Positions 27,462-37,016 are shown, counted from the first letter of the stretch. The stretch is 64,000 nucleotides of DNA from Flavobacteriaceae bacterium 3519-10 (GCA_000023725.1 CP001673.1:2118342-2182341); one strand, 5' to 3'. Notes: generated by a model not told the origin, from the sequence alone. Translations and numbers: made by a program.

Positions 27462-27512
27462 CGTGTTTTAAGGTAAATGTATCGATCTTCGGGTAATAAT
27501 TCTACCGTAAAA

Positions 27513-28619
27513 TCACCCATTCACGATGATATCTGCCGCCACGTCGCTGGCACCGCTTCCACCAAGTTTTTCGCGCAGCATCGCAAACTCCCTAAGCATC
27601 TTTTCACGGTCTTTTCCTTCCAAAATATGGGTGAGTTCGCGTGTCAGGTTTTGCGTAGTAAGTTCATCCTGAATAAGTTCGGTAACAATTTTCCTGTCCA
27701 TTATTAAATTCACCAAAGAAATAAATTTCAGGTCTTTCACAACACGTTTCCCGATTTCATAAGAAATCCGGCTACTGCGGTAACACACCACTTCCGGAAT
27801 ATCAAGCAGCGCGGTTTCGAGTGTTGCGGTACCCGACGTTACCAGCGCAGCTTTGGAACAGCGCAGTAAATCATAGGTTTTATTCGAAACAAAATGAACG
27901 TTTTCATCCACATATTTTTGGTAAAAGGTTGCGGGCAAACTCGGCGCACCCGCAATTACAAACTGATATTCCTGAAAAAAAGGCCTTACTGACAGCATGA
28001 TCTCGAGCATTTTAGTAACTTCCTGCTCGCGAGATCCGGGTAAAAGCGCAATGATTTCCTTTGAATTTAATCCGTTTTCCAATCTGAACCCTGAAGCATC
28101 AACAGGTTTCAGAAAAGAAATGGCGTCGAGCAGCGGATGGCCGATAAAATGGGCATCAACGGCATGTTTTTTATAGAAATCTTTCTCAAAAGGAAGTATC
28201 ACCAGCATCTCATCAACAAACTTCTGTATCTTTTTTACGCGACCTTCCTTCCAGGCCCAAAGCTGCGGCGAAATATAATAGATTACCTTGATGCCGAGGT
28301 TTTTGGCAAATTCAGCAATTCTTAAGTTAAAACCGGGATAATCAACCAAAATCAATACATCGGGAGAATAATTTCTGATGTCAGCTTTGCAGAGTTTAAT
28401 ATTCCTGAAAATGGTACGCAGATTCTTCGCTACTTCAAGAAAACCCATAAAAGCAAGGTCACGGTAATGTTTAACGGGATAAGAACCCGCCACTTCCGTC
28501 ATCAGATCACCACCCCAGAAGCGGAACGCGGCATCCGGATCTTTATTCTTCAAAGATTTCATGAGGTTGGAAGCATGCAGATCTCCGGAAGCTTCACCGG
28601 CGATAATGTAGTATTTCAC
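27513..28619 (-). CDS. lpxB: Lipid-A-disaccharide synthase
   Basis: GT19 glycosyltransferase joining UDP-2,3-diacylglucosamine and lipid X in lipid A synthesis at the inner membrane's cytoplasmic face. The 368-residue length is right. Signatures: MKYYIIAGEASGDLHASNLM at the N-terminus, VDYPGFNLRIAEFAK, YYISPQLWAWKEGRVKKI, HFIGHPLLD, LLPGSREQEV and the C-terminal VTSGTATLETALLDIPEVVCYR. It is divergent from DUF2480 over a 45-nt spacer and followed by comEC. Confidence 0.96.
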   Translation of the reverse strand: MKYYIIAGEASGDLHASNLMKSLKNKDPDAAFRFWGGDLMTEVAGSYPVKHYRDLAFMGFLEVAKNLRTIFRNIKLCKADIRNYSPDVLILVDYPGFNLRIAEFAKNLGIKVIYYISPQLWAWKEGRVKKIQKFVDEMLVILPFEKDFYKKHAVDAHFIGHPLLDAISFLKPVDASGFRLENGLNSKEIIALLPGSREQEVTKMLEIMLSVRPFFQEYQFVIAGAPSLPATFYQKYVDENVHFVSNKTYDLLRCSKAALVTSGTATLETALLDIPEVVCYRSSRISYEIGKRVVKDLKFISLVNLIMDRKIVTELIQDELTTQNLTRELTHILEGKDREKMLREFAMLREKLGGSGASDVAADIIVNG

Positions 28620-28634
28620 GTGGAATTTAAGTTG

Positions 28635-28642
28635 TAATTTTG
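28635..28642 (+). promoter_or_regulatory. -7 element for DUF2480 (divergent promoter)
   Basis: TAATTTTG matches TAnnTTTG, with a TTTC (28614-28617) 17 nt upstream as a possible -33 box that lies inside lpxB. Confidence 0.5.
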
Positions 28643-28644
28643 CT

Positions 28645-28652
28645 CAAAGATA
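28645..28652 (-). promoter_or_regulatory. -7 element for lpxB (divergent promoter)
   Basis: It reads TATCTTTG on the minus strand, 25 nt before the lpxB ATG. It lies only 2 nt from the opposite-strand -7 element, so the two promoters share one short spacer. Confidence 0.5.
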
Positions 28653-28664
28653 AAATAAAAAAAC

Positions 28665-29171
28665 ATGTCTGAATTTGAAATAAAAAACAAGATTGCGGAT
28701 AGTGGTTTGGTAAACTTCGACCTGTCTAAACTGGTTCCGCAAGGGCGCCGCGTTGGGATCGACCTCAAAGATTTTCTGTGGGAAGGGCTGATTCTTAAAG
28801 AAAAAGACTTCCGCGATAAAGTTGCCGCTATTTCTCCCGAAGAATTCAGTGGAAGTTATGTTTACATCTATAATTCTGCTGAAGCCATCGTTCCGCTGTG
28901 GGCTTATTTTCTGCTTACTTCCAAAATTACTGGCGAGGCCAAAAAAATTGTGTACGGAAGCCGGGAGGATCTGGAAGTTCTGCTAATGCACACTGCCATC
29001 CAAACCTACGATTTCACCGAGTTATCCGGTAAGCGGATTTTAGTTAAAGGCTGCTCCGACCAAAGCATTCCCGAAAACGCGTACATCGAACTTGTAGAAC
29101 AGTTGAAACCGATCGCGAAATCGCTGATGTTTGGTGAAGCCTGCTCGAATGTGCCGATTTTCAAGAATTAA
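28665..29171 (+). CDS. DUF2480 family protein
   Basis: The 168-residue soluble protein lacks a signal peptide. The sequence LVNFDLSKLVPQGRRVGIDLKDFLWEGLILKEKDFR is characteristic of DUF2480, a conserved Bacteroidota family of unknown function; the later VPLWAYFLLTSKI and the C-terminal FGEACSNVPIFKN also fit. The single conserved pair of cysteines (~130 and ~161) might bind a metal, but that is speculation. It is probably co-transcribed with the membrane protein 6 nt downstream. Confidence 0.88.
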   Translation: MSEFEIKNKIADSGLVNFDLSKLVPQGRRVGIDLKDFLWEGLILKEKDFRDKVAAISPEEFSGSYVYIYNSAEAIVPLWAYFLLTSKITGEAKKIVYGSREDLEVLLMHTAIQTYDFTELSGKRILVKGCSDQSIPENAYIELVEQLKPIAKSLMFGEACSNVPIFKN

Positions 29172-29177
29172 TTTCTG

Positions 29178-30446
29178 ATGAGGAAGCTAAAAAATCCGGT
29201 CTCTATTTTTCTCATCTTTCTGCTGATTTACTCGCTGGGCTCATTCTCTAAAATACCTTTTGGCGACTGTATGGCGCTGGTGCTCGATACCGAACTCGGC
29301 GTTTACATAAAAGCTGCGACGCCCACCTCGCACTTTCTGTACAGCAATGCTGCCATCTTTATTAAAAACATCACCAACCTCGACGCGATTTTGGTAAGCC
29401 GTTATCTCGTGATTGTTGCAGGTGCTTTTGTGGTGATGATGGTTTACAGAACGACTCAAATCATCACGAATAAAAACTGGGTTTCTATTGCTGCGGCGTT
29501 TGTTTTTGGCTTCAGTTTCACCTTTTGGCGGAATGCGGAAATAGTGGAAGTTTATACCTTTAACATGGTCTGGGTTTCGCTGCTACTGCACTACCTCATC
29601 AAAGTATTCCTGGTCGAAAAAAACCGTGAAACCAATATGGTGCTCGCTGCATTTTTCCTTTCGGTGAGCGTATGGGCACATATTCAGAATATATTTTTTA
29701 TTCCGTCAGTTCTGCTGATGCTTTTTTATTTTAAAAACTACAGTCGGGCTGCATTGATTTCACTTCTACTGCCTATCGTCAGTTTTGCGGTGATGATGGG
29801 GTTGAATTCGAGCCAAAATCTGTCGGTTACAAGTATTTTTAAGTCGGGCGAAAGTACCTGGGTGGCTGACAGTTTTAAAAAAGATTTATTTACCTATTTT
29901 AAAGATTTCATTAAGGCTTTCGGGTATTTGCTCTATAATTTTAATGTGTTCACCATAGCCGGAATTTTTGGTATCATCGCCCTTTGGCGCGTTAACCAAA
30001 AACTTTTTTATACGGTTTCGGTGGCAGCTGTAGTCATTTACGGTTTTGCCACTTTCTACGCGGTGAGCGATAATTACGTGTTCTTTTTGCCGTTTAATTA
30101 TATTTTCGCGCTGTCGGTCGGGCTCGGTGTTGCCAGCTTAAAAAAACAAAAACTCCTTGCGCGTCTATCACCGCTTTGTCTGCTTATTCCATTCGTATAT
30201 GTTTCGGCTTTTGCAATCAGTTCAAAAATACCCGCAGCCAAAAATTTTAATGACAGCAAAGCCTATAAAGGCGGTCTGCGCTATTATCTTGTGCCGTGGA
30301 TGCATGAAAATGTGGGCATTCTGGAATTTACCATTGAAAAAAGAAACGCACCCGAACCTCTCTATTGGATGATCGACAGTGCTGAAAACTATATTGAAAT
30401 TTTAAAACGTAAAGGCCTCAGCCGTGAAGAGATAAAAAAACTTTAA
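29178..30446 (+). CDS. Polytopic membrane protein, GT-C/DUF2723-like
   Basis: The 422-residue protein has roughly ten hydrophobic helices and small loops. The segment FSFTFWRNAEIVEVYTFNMVW resembles the SFTFW...EVY motif of DUF2723 proteins, a Bacteroidota group related to GT-C protein O-mannosyltransferases. A short soluble C-terminal region (~375-422) follows. It is clearly shorter than typical DUF2723 members (~1000 residues), which have a long C-terminal part. Glycosyl transfer from a lipid-linked sugar is inferred from this weak similarity. Probably in one transcript with DUF2480. Confidence 0.7.
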   Translation: MRKLKNPVSIFLIFLLIYSLGSFSKIPFGDCMALVLDTELGVYIKAATPTSHFLYSNAAIFIKNITNLDAILVSRYLVIVAGAFVVMMVYRTTQIITNKNWVSIAAAFVFGFSFTFWRNAEIVEVYTFNMVWVSLLLHYLIKVFLVEKNRETNMVLAAFFLSVSVWAHIQNIFFIPSVLLMLFYFKNYSRAALISLLLPIVSFAVMMGLNSSQNLSVTSIFKSGESTWVADSFKKDLFTYFKDFIKAFGYLLYNFNVFTIAGIFGIIALWRVNQKLFYTVSVAAVVIYGFATFYAVSDNYVFFLPFNYIFALSVGLGVASLKKQKLLARLSPLCLLIPFVYVSAFAISSKIPAAKNFNDSKAYKGGLRYYLVPWMHENVGILEFTIEKRNAPEPLYWMIDSAENYIEILKRKGLSREEIKKL

Positions 30447-30520
30447 CACTAATTAACGGCGCTGTTCAGACTTTGCGGTATTGTTTTGGGTAAATCTGAT
30501 ATTCACATTAAAACAATATT

Positions 30521-31187
30521 ATGAGTTTAATCGATTTAATCACAGGAAACGCGGGCAACCAGGTCGCAGACCAGGCGAAAAACAAATTCGGCATCGACAA
30601 AAACCAGGTGATTGCACTACTCGCTGTAGCTGCACCACTGGTAATTTCTTATTTAAGAAAAAAATCCCAGGATGACCCTAACGAGGCTGAAGCTTTAAAC
30701 AACGCGCTGGACAAAGACCATGACGGAAGTATCCTGAATGATCCTGCGCAGGTTGAAGCGCGTCAGCAGGAAGGCGGATCAATTCTCGATCACGTTTTTG
30801 GCGGCCAGAAAAACCAGGTCGAAAACCAGCTTTCACAGAAAACCGGTATTTCGATGGACAAGATTGGACCGGTTCTGGCGATGCTTGCACCGTTGATTAT
30901 GGGTTATATCGGAAAACAGAAACAGTCTGGCGGCGTAGCTTCCGGTGGAGGATTAGGAGATCTTTTGGGAGGGATTTTAGGCGGCGCGCAAAACGAAGCG
31001 CAGGCTCAACCTTCAAATCCGCTGAATGACATCTTGGGCAGCGTTCTCGGTGGCGGTTCTCAGCAATCTTCAGGAAACTCACTGAACGATATTTTAGGAA
31101 GTGTCCTCGGCGGAAACAGTGGCGGCCAACAGCAGGGCGGACTCGACGGTCTGTTAGGCAGCATTTTGGGCGAAAATAACGGACTAA
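30521..31187 (+). pseudogene. DUF937 protein with displaced stop (frameshift near 3' end)
   Basis: Residues 1-~225 look like a normal DUF937 protein: MSLIDLITGNAGNQVADQAK, LAVAAPLVISYLRKK, VLAMLAPLIMGYIGKQK, then Gly-rich repeats of NPLNDILGSVLGG type. In the ORF frame no stop follows LGENNGLNH, and reading runs 233 nt further into a Phe/Cys-rich tail antisense to bTHX. A TAA at 31185-31187, +1 relative to the frame and directly before a bidirectional terminator, is the likely ancestral stop; in that frame the end reads ..KITD. So either a one-base change near 31170 (real or a sequencing error) or true readthrough to 31420. Function of DUF937 is unknown. Confidence 0.7.
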
Positions 31188-31192
31188 ATCAT

Positions 31193-31226
31193 AAAAAAAA
31201 CCGAAGATTATTCTTCGGTTTTTTTT
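31193..31226. terminator. Bidirectional terminator between DUF937 and bTHX genes
   Basis: ACCGAAGA-TTAT-TCTTCGGT is flanked by A-runs on the left and T-runs on the right, giving a U-tract on both strands. It overlaps the last codons of the bTHX gene. Confidence 0.85.
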
Positions 31227-31501
31227 GCTTTTGGTTTTGCTTCTGCGGGTTTTTCGGTCTTTTCCGCTTTTGGTTTTGCGGCTGCTTTAGGTTTTGCGTC
31301 GGTTGGCGGTTCTGCATTTTCAGATTTTCCGGCTGGATAACCTACTTCTTTCCGAACTTTTACTTTAGAATCTTTTTTTTCATCTTCATCCATCACCGTA
31401 ACCGGAATGTTTTTTACTGAACTGGATTTTCTGGGTCTCCGTTTACCGTAACTTCCCGCGGTTACTTTTCCGCGTCTGGATTTCTGATCGCCTTTTCCCA
31501 T
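31208..31501 (-). CDS. 30S ribosomal protein THX (bTHX) with long charged tail
   Basis: Starting at the ATG at 31501, the product is 97 residues. The N-terminal MGKGDQKSRRGKVTAGSYGK and the following RRPRKSSS match bTHX, a small basic protein of the 30S head known from Thermus and common in Bacteroidota. An upstream start at 31534 is rejected because it would lie in the promoter -7 element. The last ~70 residues are low-complexity Lys/Ala/Glu/Pro (AKPKAAAKPKAEKTEKPAE), an extension beyond the core of about 27 residues. The gene converges on DUF937 at a shared terminator. Confidence 0.85.
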   Translation of the reverse strand: MGKGDQKSRRGKVTAGSYGKRRPRKSSSVKNIPVTVMDEDEKKDSKVKVRKEVGYPAGKSENAEPPTDAKPKAAAKPKAEKTEKPAEAKPKAKKTEE

Positions 31502-31531
31502 AATTGATAGTATTTTGTTAATGATTAACAT

Positions 31532-31539
31532 CAAAGTTA
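31532..31539 (-). promoter_or_regulatory. -7 element before the bTHX gene
   Basis: It reads TAACTTTG on the minus strand, 30 nt before the chosen ATG. Its overlap with the longer ORF start decides the start choice. Confidence 0.5.
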
Positions 31540-31571
31540 GCGAATTTAGCCAAAGGCGGCTTCTTAAAAAT

Positions 31572-32057
31572 TCATAAAGTTTTGGCCGCTTTCTTCCTGC
31601 TTTTACGGAAGTTCCACGGAGCGACAGGTTTTGGATCCTGCCATAAACCTTTTCTGCTCATTCTTGCCCGCTTCTCGAGCTGCGCGTAGTTTTCACTTTT
31701 CGAATACGCTTTATAATGCCACGCGAGTCCGTTCCGCACTAATTCTTTACCTAAATTCTGGTTTTTATAAAAAATTTCGGCGATCCAGCGGCCATTGCGG
31801 TCGCGCTTGCCCACGCTCACCACTTTCACATTTTTACCGAAGCAGAAATCTGAGGCGAACTGTTTCGCATTATTGCCGAAAGGCTGCTTTTTCTCAGGCG
31901 TATCCACGTGTGCAAGCCTCACCACAAACTGCCTGTCTTCAAACAGCATTACCATCGTGTCGCCATCCTTTACGCCCACAACTTTTGCGGTGATGGTCTG
32001 GGACAACATAACACCCGAAAATAACACGACACACCAAAGGATTAAAAATTTTTTCAT
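31572..32057 (-). CDS. Exported thermonuclease (SNase-like)
   Basis: The product is about 161 residues from the ATG at 32057, where a signal peptide begins (MKKFLILWCVVLFSGVMLSQ); the 60-nt longer ORF would run through the -7 element at 32075. The mature part is an SNase OB-fold: KVVGVKDGDTMVML, then VVRLAHVDTPEKKQPFG with the Arg and Glu of the active site, and KRDRNGRWIAEIFYKNQNLG with the second Arg. The end is basic (RKSRKKAAKTL). It cleaves DNA or RNA with calcium outside the cytoplasm. A role in nutrient scavenging is inferred. Transcribed divergently from aspS. Confidence 0.9.
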   Translation of the reverse strand: MKKFLILWCVVLFSGVMLSQTITAKVVGVKDGDTMVMLFEDRQFVVRLAHVDTPEKKQPFGNNAKQFASDFCFGKNVKVVSVGKRDRNGRWIAEIFYKNQNLGKELVRNGLAWHYKAYSKSENYAQLEKRARMSRKGLWQDPKPVAPWNFRKSRKKAAKTL

Positions 32058-32074
32058 ATTTAAATCTGTTGGCC

Positions 32075-32082
32075 CAAATCTA
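32075..32082 (-). promoter_or_regulatory. -7 element before the nuclease gene
   Basis: It reads TAGATTTG on the minus strand, 17 nt before the ATG at 32057. Confidence 0.5.
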
Positions 32083-32136
32083 ACGAAATACACGCACGTA
32101 ACCTCAGCTGTCGCCACATTTTCGGTCTAAAAAACT

Positions 32137-32144
32137 TACCTTTG
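32137..32144 (+). promoter_or_regulatory. -7 element before aspS
   Basis: TACCTTTG, identical to the rplM -7 element, lies 35 nt upstream of the aspS ATG. Confidence 0.55.
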
Positions 32145-32179
32145 CTCACGAAAAATTCAACCTTTAAAACTTTTGAAAT

Positions 32180-33934
32180 ATGTTCCGAACGCATACCAAC
32201 GGAGAGCTTTCTCTCACCAACATTAACGAAAATGTAACCCTTTCCGGTTGGGTTCAGACGATTCGCGATAAAGGTTTTATGATTTGGATCGACCTTCGCG
32301 ACCGTTACGGTATTACACAGCTTGTTTTCGATCAGGACCGTTCTTCAGTTGAATTATTGGAGAATGCCAAGAAACTCGGGCGCGAATTCGTAATTCAGGT
32401 TGAAGGTAAAGTGATCGAACGGACCAGTAAAAACCCAAAAATCCCTACCGGAGGAATTGAGATTTTAGTTGAAAAACTCACTGTTTTAAATGAATCTCAA
32501 CTTCCTCCATTCACCATTGAAGACGAAACCGATGGCGGCGAGGAACTGAGAATGAAATACAGATATTTGGATATCCGCAGAAATCCGGTGAAAGACAAAC
32601 TTATTTTCCGTCATAAAATGGCGCAGAAAGTAAGAAATTATCTTTCCGACCAAAATTTTATCGAAGTGGAAACTCCTGTACTTATCAAATCAACTCCTGA
32701 AGGAGCAAGAGATTTTGTGGTACCGAGCAGGATGAACCCGGGACAGTTTTACGCATTGCCACAATCTCCGCAAACCTTCAAACAATTACTGATGATCGGC
32801 GGCATGGACCGCTATTTCCAGATCGTGAAATGTTTCCGTGATGAGGATTTAAGAGCCGACCGTCAGCCTGAGTTTACCCAGATCGATTGCGAAATGGCGT
32901 TTGTAGAACAGGAAGATGTTCTTGAGATTTTTGAAGGAATGACGGCGACGTTGCTAAAAGATATCACTAGCAAAGAATTCGGAAAATTCCCACGCATGAC
33001 TTTTGCCGATGCAATGCAGAAATACGGAAACGACAAGCCCGACATCAGATTCGGGATGGAATTCGTGGAAGTAAATGAACTGGTTCAGGGAAAAGATTTT
33101 AAGATATTCGATGAAGCCGAACTTGTTGTCGGAATTAATGTTGAAGGCTGCGCAGATTACACCAGAAAACAGATCGATGAACTGATTGATTGGGTTAAAC
33201 GTCCTCAAATCGGCGCTTCCGGAATGATCTGGGTGAAATATCAGAATGATGGCGTTGTAACTTCTTCCGTAAATAAATTCTACAGTGAAGAGAATCTAAA
33301 GAAAATCACAGAAAAATTCGGGGCAAAAGAAGGAGATTTAATCCTGCTGATGTCCGGAAACGAAAATAAAGTAAGAACCCAACTTTCCGCCTTGAGAATG
33401 GAACTAGGGAACAGATTGGGTTTAAGAAATTCAAAAGAATTCGCGCCGCTTTGGGTGATCGATTTCCCGCTTTTGGAATGGGACGAAGAAACAGGAAGAT
33501 ACCACGCAATGCACCATCCGTTCACGTCGCCGAAACCCGAAGATGTACATTTACTTGAATCTGACCCTGGAAAAGCAAGAGCAAACGCGTATGATTTGGT
33601 TCTGAACGGCAACGAGATCGGTGGTGGATCTGTAAGAATTTTTGACAAAGATCTACAGTCGAAAATGTTCGATTTGCTAGGTTTCACCAAAGAAGATGCA
33701 GAAGCACAGTTCGGATTTTTGATGAACGCTTTCAAGTACGGCGCGCCGCCACACGCAGGTCTGGCATTCGGTTTCGACAGGTTGGTTGCCATTCTCGACG
33801 GAAATGAAGTCATCAGAGATTATATCGCGTTCCCGAAAAATAATTCAGGACGGGATGTGATGATTGATGCGCCTTCCTACATCGCTAATGAGCAGTTGGA
33901 TGAACTTTATTTAAAGGTTGAGACAAAAGAATAA
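32180..33934 (+). CDS. aspS: Aspartate-tRNA ligase
   Basis: Class IIb aminoacyl-tRNA synthetase charging tRNA-Asp. The 584-residue bacterial-type protein has an N-terminal OB anticodon-binding domain (~1-105, [20 protein letters not shown]), the catalytic core with RYLDIRRNP, motif 2 [18 protein letters not shown], a bacterial GAD insertion (~290-410), and motif 3 near the end [13 protein letters not shown]. The gene is single, with its own promoter element and a strong terminator directly after it. Confidence 0.97.
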   Translation: MFRTHTNGELSLTNINENVTLSGWVQTIRDKGFMIWIDLRDRYGITQLVFDQDRSSVELLENAKKLGREFVIQVEGKVIERTSKNPKIPTGGIEILVEKLTVLNESQLPPFTIEDETDGGEELRMKYRYLDIRRNPVKDKLIFRHKMAQKVRNYLSDQNFIEVETPVLIKSTPEGARDFVVPSRMNPGQFYALPQSPQTFKQLLMIGGMDRYFQIVKCFRDEDLRADRQPEFTQIDCEMAFVEQEDVLEIFEGMTATLLKDITSKEFGKFPRMTFADAMQKYGNDKPDIRFGMEFVEVNELVQGKDFKIFDEAELVVGINVEGCADYTRKQIDELIDWVKRPQIGASGMIWVKYQNDGVVTSSVNKFYSEENLKKITEKFGAKEGDLILLMSGNENKVRTQLSALRMELGNRLGLRNSKEFAPLWVIDFPLLEWDEETGRYHAMHHPFTSPKPEDVHLLESDPGKARANAYDLVLNGNEIGGGSVRIFDKDLQSKMFDLLGFTKEDAEAQFGFLMNAFKYGAPPHAGLAFGFDRLVAILDGNEVIRDYIAFPKNNSGRDVMIDAPSYIANEQLDELYLKVETKE

Positions 33935-33951
33935 GAAATCTTTCTTACCAT

Positions 33952-33980
33952 AAAAATCCCCGCAATCTGCGGGGATTTTT
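33952..33980 (+). terminator. Terminator after aspS
   Basis: A perfect 13-bp stem AAAAATCCCCGCA/TGCGGGGATTTTT with a 3-nt loop (ATC). It begins 18 nt after the aspS stop and only ~24 nt before the next gene. Confidence 0.93.
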
Positions 33981-34003
33981 CTATTTTTAATTAAAATTCC
34001 TCC

Positions 34004-36277
34004 ATGACCAAATTCCTGACACTCTTCTCAATTTCACTTTTAATAACAATGAACGCTCAGAAACTCACTTCTTTCGTGAATCCTTTTGTAGGCACCAAGA
34101 ATATGGGACATACATTTCCGGGTGCCACTGCGCCGTTTGGGATGGTGCAGCTTTCGCCGGAAACTAACCAGGTTCCGTATGCGGTTGACGGAAAATACAA
34201 TCCGGAAACGTACCGCTACTGCTCGGGATATCAGTTTGAAGACGAAACTATTTTTGGGTTTGCTCACACGCATTTCAGCGGGGTTGGACATTCGGATCTA
34301 GGGGATTTTTTGGTAATGCCGACCACGGGAGAACTGAATTTAGAACCCGGAAAAATCAATGAACCGAAAAGCGGCTACCATTCCAGGTTTTCAAAAGACA
34401 CTGAAAAGGCCGAACCCGGTTTTTATGAAGTCTTTCTTGACGATTATGGCGTTAAAGCAGAACTAACTTCTTCGGAACGCGTTGGTTTTCATCGATATAC
34501 ATTTCCAAAATCAGGCGAATCGCATATTATTCTGGATCTAATGTCGAATATTTATAACTATGATGGCAAGAACGTCTGGACATTTGTGCGGGTTGAAGAT
34601 AACCAAACCGTTGTCGGATACCGCGAAACAACAGGTTGGGCTAGAACCAAAAAAGTGTTTTTTGCGATGAAGTTCTCGAAACCGTTTAAAAATTATGGCA
34701 GAAAGCGCTATGAAAAAGTAGAATACAACGGCTTCTACAGAAAATTCAATGAGAACGAAAACTTCCCTGAATTTGCCGGCAGACAGATCCGCGCTTATTT
34801 CGATTTTGCCACTGAACAGGACGAACAGATTCTGATCAAATTTGCGCTTTCCAACACTTCGACTAACGGCGCTTTAAAAAATCTGGAAGCAGAGATTCCG
34901 CACTGGAATTTTGATCAGGTAAAAGCAGAAACTTCCGGAAAATGGGGAAAAGAACTTTCGAAAATTGAAGTGGAAACTTTAAACGAAAACGATAAAAAAA
35001 CTTTTTACACGGCACTTTATCACACGATGATGTCGCCAATTCTGTATGAAGATGTAGACGGAAAATATCTCGGACTCGACCAAAACATTCACGAGTCTGA
35101 AGGTTTTACCAACTACTCTATTTTTTCGCTCTGGGACACGTATCGTGCGCTGCATCCGCTTTACAACATTATTCAACCCAAAAGAAATAACGATTTCATT
35201 CATTCGATGATGGCGCATCACGACCAAAGCGTGCATAAAGCGTTGCCGATCTGGAGTCATTACGCGAACGAAAACTGGTGTATGATCGGTTATCATTCGG
35301 TGTCGGTAATTGCCGACGCCATTGCGAAAGGGACCACAAATATTGACGTAAGCAAAGCTTTAGCAGCTTCAAAAACCTCATCAAACCTCAAATATTACGA
35401 CGGAATTGAAGATTATCTGAAATACGGTTACGTGCCCGAAGATAAAAGCAGTTCATCGGTTTCTAAAACGTTGGAATATGCGTATGATGATTGGGCAATT
35501 GCGCAGATTGCAAAAAAAGCCGGCGATAAAAACGCTGAAGCCGAATATCTGAAAAGAAGTGAATCGTACAAAAAAGTGTACAATCCGAAAACCGGATTTA
35601 TGCATCCCAAACTTTCAGACGGGACTTTCAAGAAAGATTTCGACCCGATGGATACGCACGGACAGGGCTTTATCGAAGGAAATGCTTTCAATTACGGATT
35701 GTACGTTCCCCAAAACGTTCCGGAAATGATTAAATTGATGGGCGGAAAACAAAAATTTTCCAAACATTTAGATGAAATTTTCACCACTGAAATCGCTGAT
35801 AAATACATCGAGAAGAACGAAGACATTACGCGCGACGGCATCATCGGAAACTACGTTCACGGCAACGAACCCGGACATCACATCCCTTATCTCTACAACT
35901 GGACGGGCGATGCGTGGAAAACCCAGGAACGCGTGCGGCTGATTATGCGGAAAATGTATTCGGCGGAAGAAGACGGACTTTGCGGAAATGATGACGCCGG
36001 CCAAATGTCGGCGTGGTATGTTTTCTCGGCGCTTGGTTTTTACCCTGTTTTGCCCGGTTCAGATGAATATCAGATCGGTTCGCCATTGGTGAAATCGGCT
36101 AAAATTAATCTCGAAAACGGTAAGACTTTATCGATTAAAACCGAGAATCAATCAGAGAAAAACGTTTATGTTAAACGAGTTTTGGTGAACGGAAAAGAAC
36201 TTAAAAACCACGTTCTTAAGCACAGTGACATTGCAAATGGAGGCGAAATTGTTTTCGTGATGAGCAATAAGCCGTAG
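34004..36277 (+). CDS. GH92 family alpha-mannosidase, exported
   Basis: The 757-residue protein has a signal peptide (MTKFLTLFSISLLITMNAQ). The start of the mature part, FVNPFVGTKNMGHTFPGATAPFGMVQLSPETN, is the hallmark of GH92, calcium-dependent exo-alpha-mannosidases. Further support comes from FSLWDTYRALHPLY (~375) and GNEPGHHIPYLYNWTGDAWKTQE (~620) with GLCGNDDAGQMSAWYVFSALGFYPV (~665). The enzyme probably trims mannose from N-glycans or yeast-type mannan in the periplasm or at the surface. No SusC/D or other CAZyme sits beside it, so it is not in a typical PUL. It converges on the SDR gene with one base between the stops. Confidence 0.95.
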   Translation: MTKFLTLFSISLLITMNAQKLTSFVNPFVGTKNMGHTFPGATAPFGMVQLSPETNQVPYAVDGKYNPETYRYCSGYQFEDETIFGFAHTHFSGVGHSDLGDFLVMPTTGELNLEPGKINEPKSGYHSRFSKDTEKAEPGFYEVFLDDYGVKAELTSSERVGFHRYTFPKSGESHIILDLMSNIYNYDGKNVWTFVRVEDNQTVVGYRETTGWARTKKVFFAMKFSKPFKNYGRKRYEKVEYNGFYRKFNENENFPEFAGRQIRAYFDFATEQDEQILIKFALSNTSTNGALKNLEAEIPHWNFDQVKAETSGKWGKELSKIEVETLNENDKKTFYTALYHTMMSPILYEDVDGKYLGLDQNIHESEGFTNYSIFSLWDTYRALHPLYNIIQPKRNNDFIHSMMAHHDQSVHKALPIWSHYANENWCMIGYHSVSVIADAIAKGTTNIDVSKALAASKTSSNLKYYDGIEDYLKYGYVPEDKSSSSVSKTLEYAYDDWAIAQIAKKAGDKNAEAEYLKRSESYKKVYNPKTGFMHPKLSDGTFKKDFDPMDTHGQGFIEGNAFNYGLYVPQNVPEMIKLMGGKQKFSKHLDEIFTTEIADKYIEKNEDITRDGIIGNYVHGNEPGHHIPYLYNWTGDAWKTQERVRLIMRKMYSAEEDGLCGNDDAGQMSAWYVFSALGFYPVLPGSDEYQIGSPLVKSAKINLENGKTLSIKTENQSEKNVYVKRVLVNGKELKNHVLKHSDIANGGEIVFVMSNKP

Positions 36278-36278
36278 A

Positions 36279-37007
36279 CTAAGGAAGTTTCGCCACTAAA
36301 GATTCTGGAGATAATTTCAGAATCCAGTAAATGATTTTCCATTTCCAGTTTGGAACGATGGCGAAGGAATTTCCGGCATTCACGATGTGTTTGGCAACAT
36401 AATCCGGTTCCATGATTAAAGATTCATTCAATTGTAAACCTTCATTAATTTTGGTTCGTATGTAGCCGCTGACCAAAACATTTACGGTAATGTTCCGCGA
36501 ACTCAAATCCTGCCTCAAACCCGCAAGATAAGTTGTGAAGGCCGCTTTTGTACTTCCGTAAATATAATTGCTTTTTCGGCCGCGAACGCCTGAAAGCGAG
36601 GATAAACCTATGATTCTTTCTAGGTTTGTGTTTGATTTATCTTCCGCGATAATATTTAAAACAGAAACCGCGCCGGCATAATTCACTTTCATCATTTCGA
36701 AAGCATCACTGAAATTTCTGCACACTTCATCATTCTGCCTTAAAAATCCGGCGGCATAAATTACAATATTGGGCTTTGTTTTAAGCTCATTATTAAATTT
36801 CTGGTGCGACGAAAAATCAACCGCGTCAAAATAAATCACCTCAACAAAATCATCGAGTTGATGGGCATCCACGAAACTAGTCAGTGAATTTAAATCTCTT
36901 GAAGCCGCCGTAACCGCAAATCCTTTTTGGGCATACTGTAGAATGCACTGTTTGGCGACATCGGAATTGGCGCCGAGAATTAAAACCATTTTGTTGACCT
37001 GCGACAT
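36279..37007 (-). CDS. SDR-family oxidoreductase
   Basis: The 242-residue NAD(P)-dependent short-chain dehydrogenase has the nucleotide-binding start LILGANSDVAKQCI (~9-22), the NAG-like VIYAAGFL and the catalytic Y150-x3-K154 (YGSTKAAF) with serines at ~136-139 (SSLSG). The substrate cannot be told from sequence; a weak likeness to decaprenylphosphoryl-ribose 2'-epimerase-type SDRs is noted only as an alternative. It lies 9 nt after an enoyl-CoA hydratase-type gene, forming a probable three-gene unit with the SMUG2-type gene. Confidence 0.85.
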   Translation of the reverse strand: MSQVNKMVLILGANSDVAKQCILQYAQKGFAVTAASRDLNSLTSFVDAHQLDDFVEVIYFDAVDFSSHQKFNNELKTKPNIVIYAAGFLRQNDEVCRNFSDAFEMMKVNYAGAVSVLNIIAEDKSNTNLERIIGLSSLSGVRGRKSNYIYGSTKAAFTTYLAGLRQDLSSRNITVNVLVSGYIRTKINEGLQLNESLIMEPDYVAKHIVNAGNSFAIVPNWKWKIIYWILKLSPESLVAKLP

Positions 37008-37016
37008 TATTGGAGT

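Noticed and set aside
1188-31420. Phe/Cys-rich and other plus-strand reading frames opposite minus-strand genes (for example 2177-2491, 2861-3142, 31200-31420)
   Set aside because: They lie antisense to long frames with clear domains, lack family motifs and have biased compositions that mirror the coding strand.
34004-36277. A polysaccharide utilisation locus around the GH92 enzyme
   Set aside because: No SusC/SusD pair, other glycosidases or sensor regulators are found nearby.
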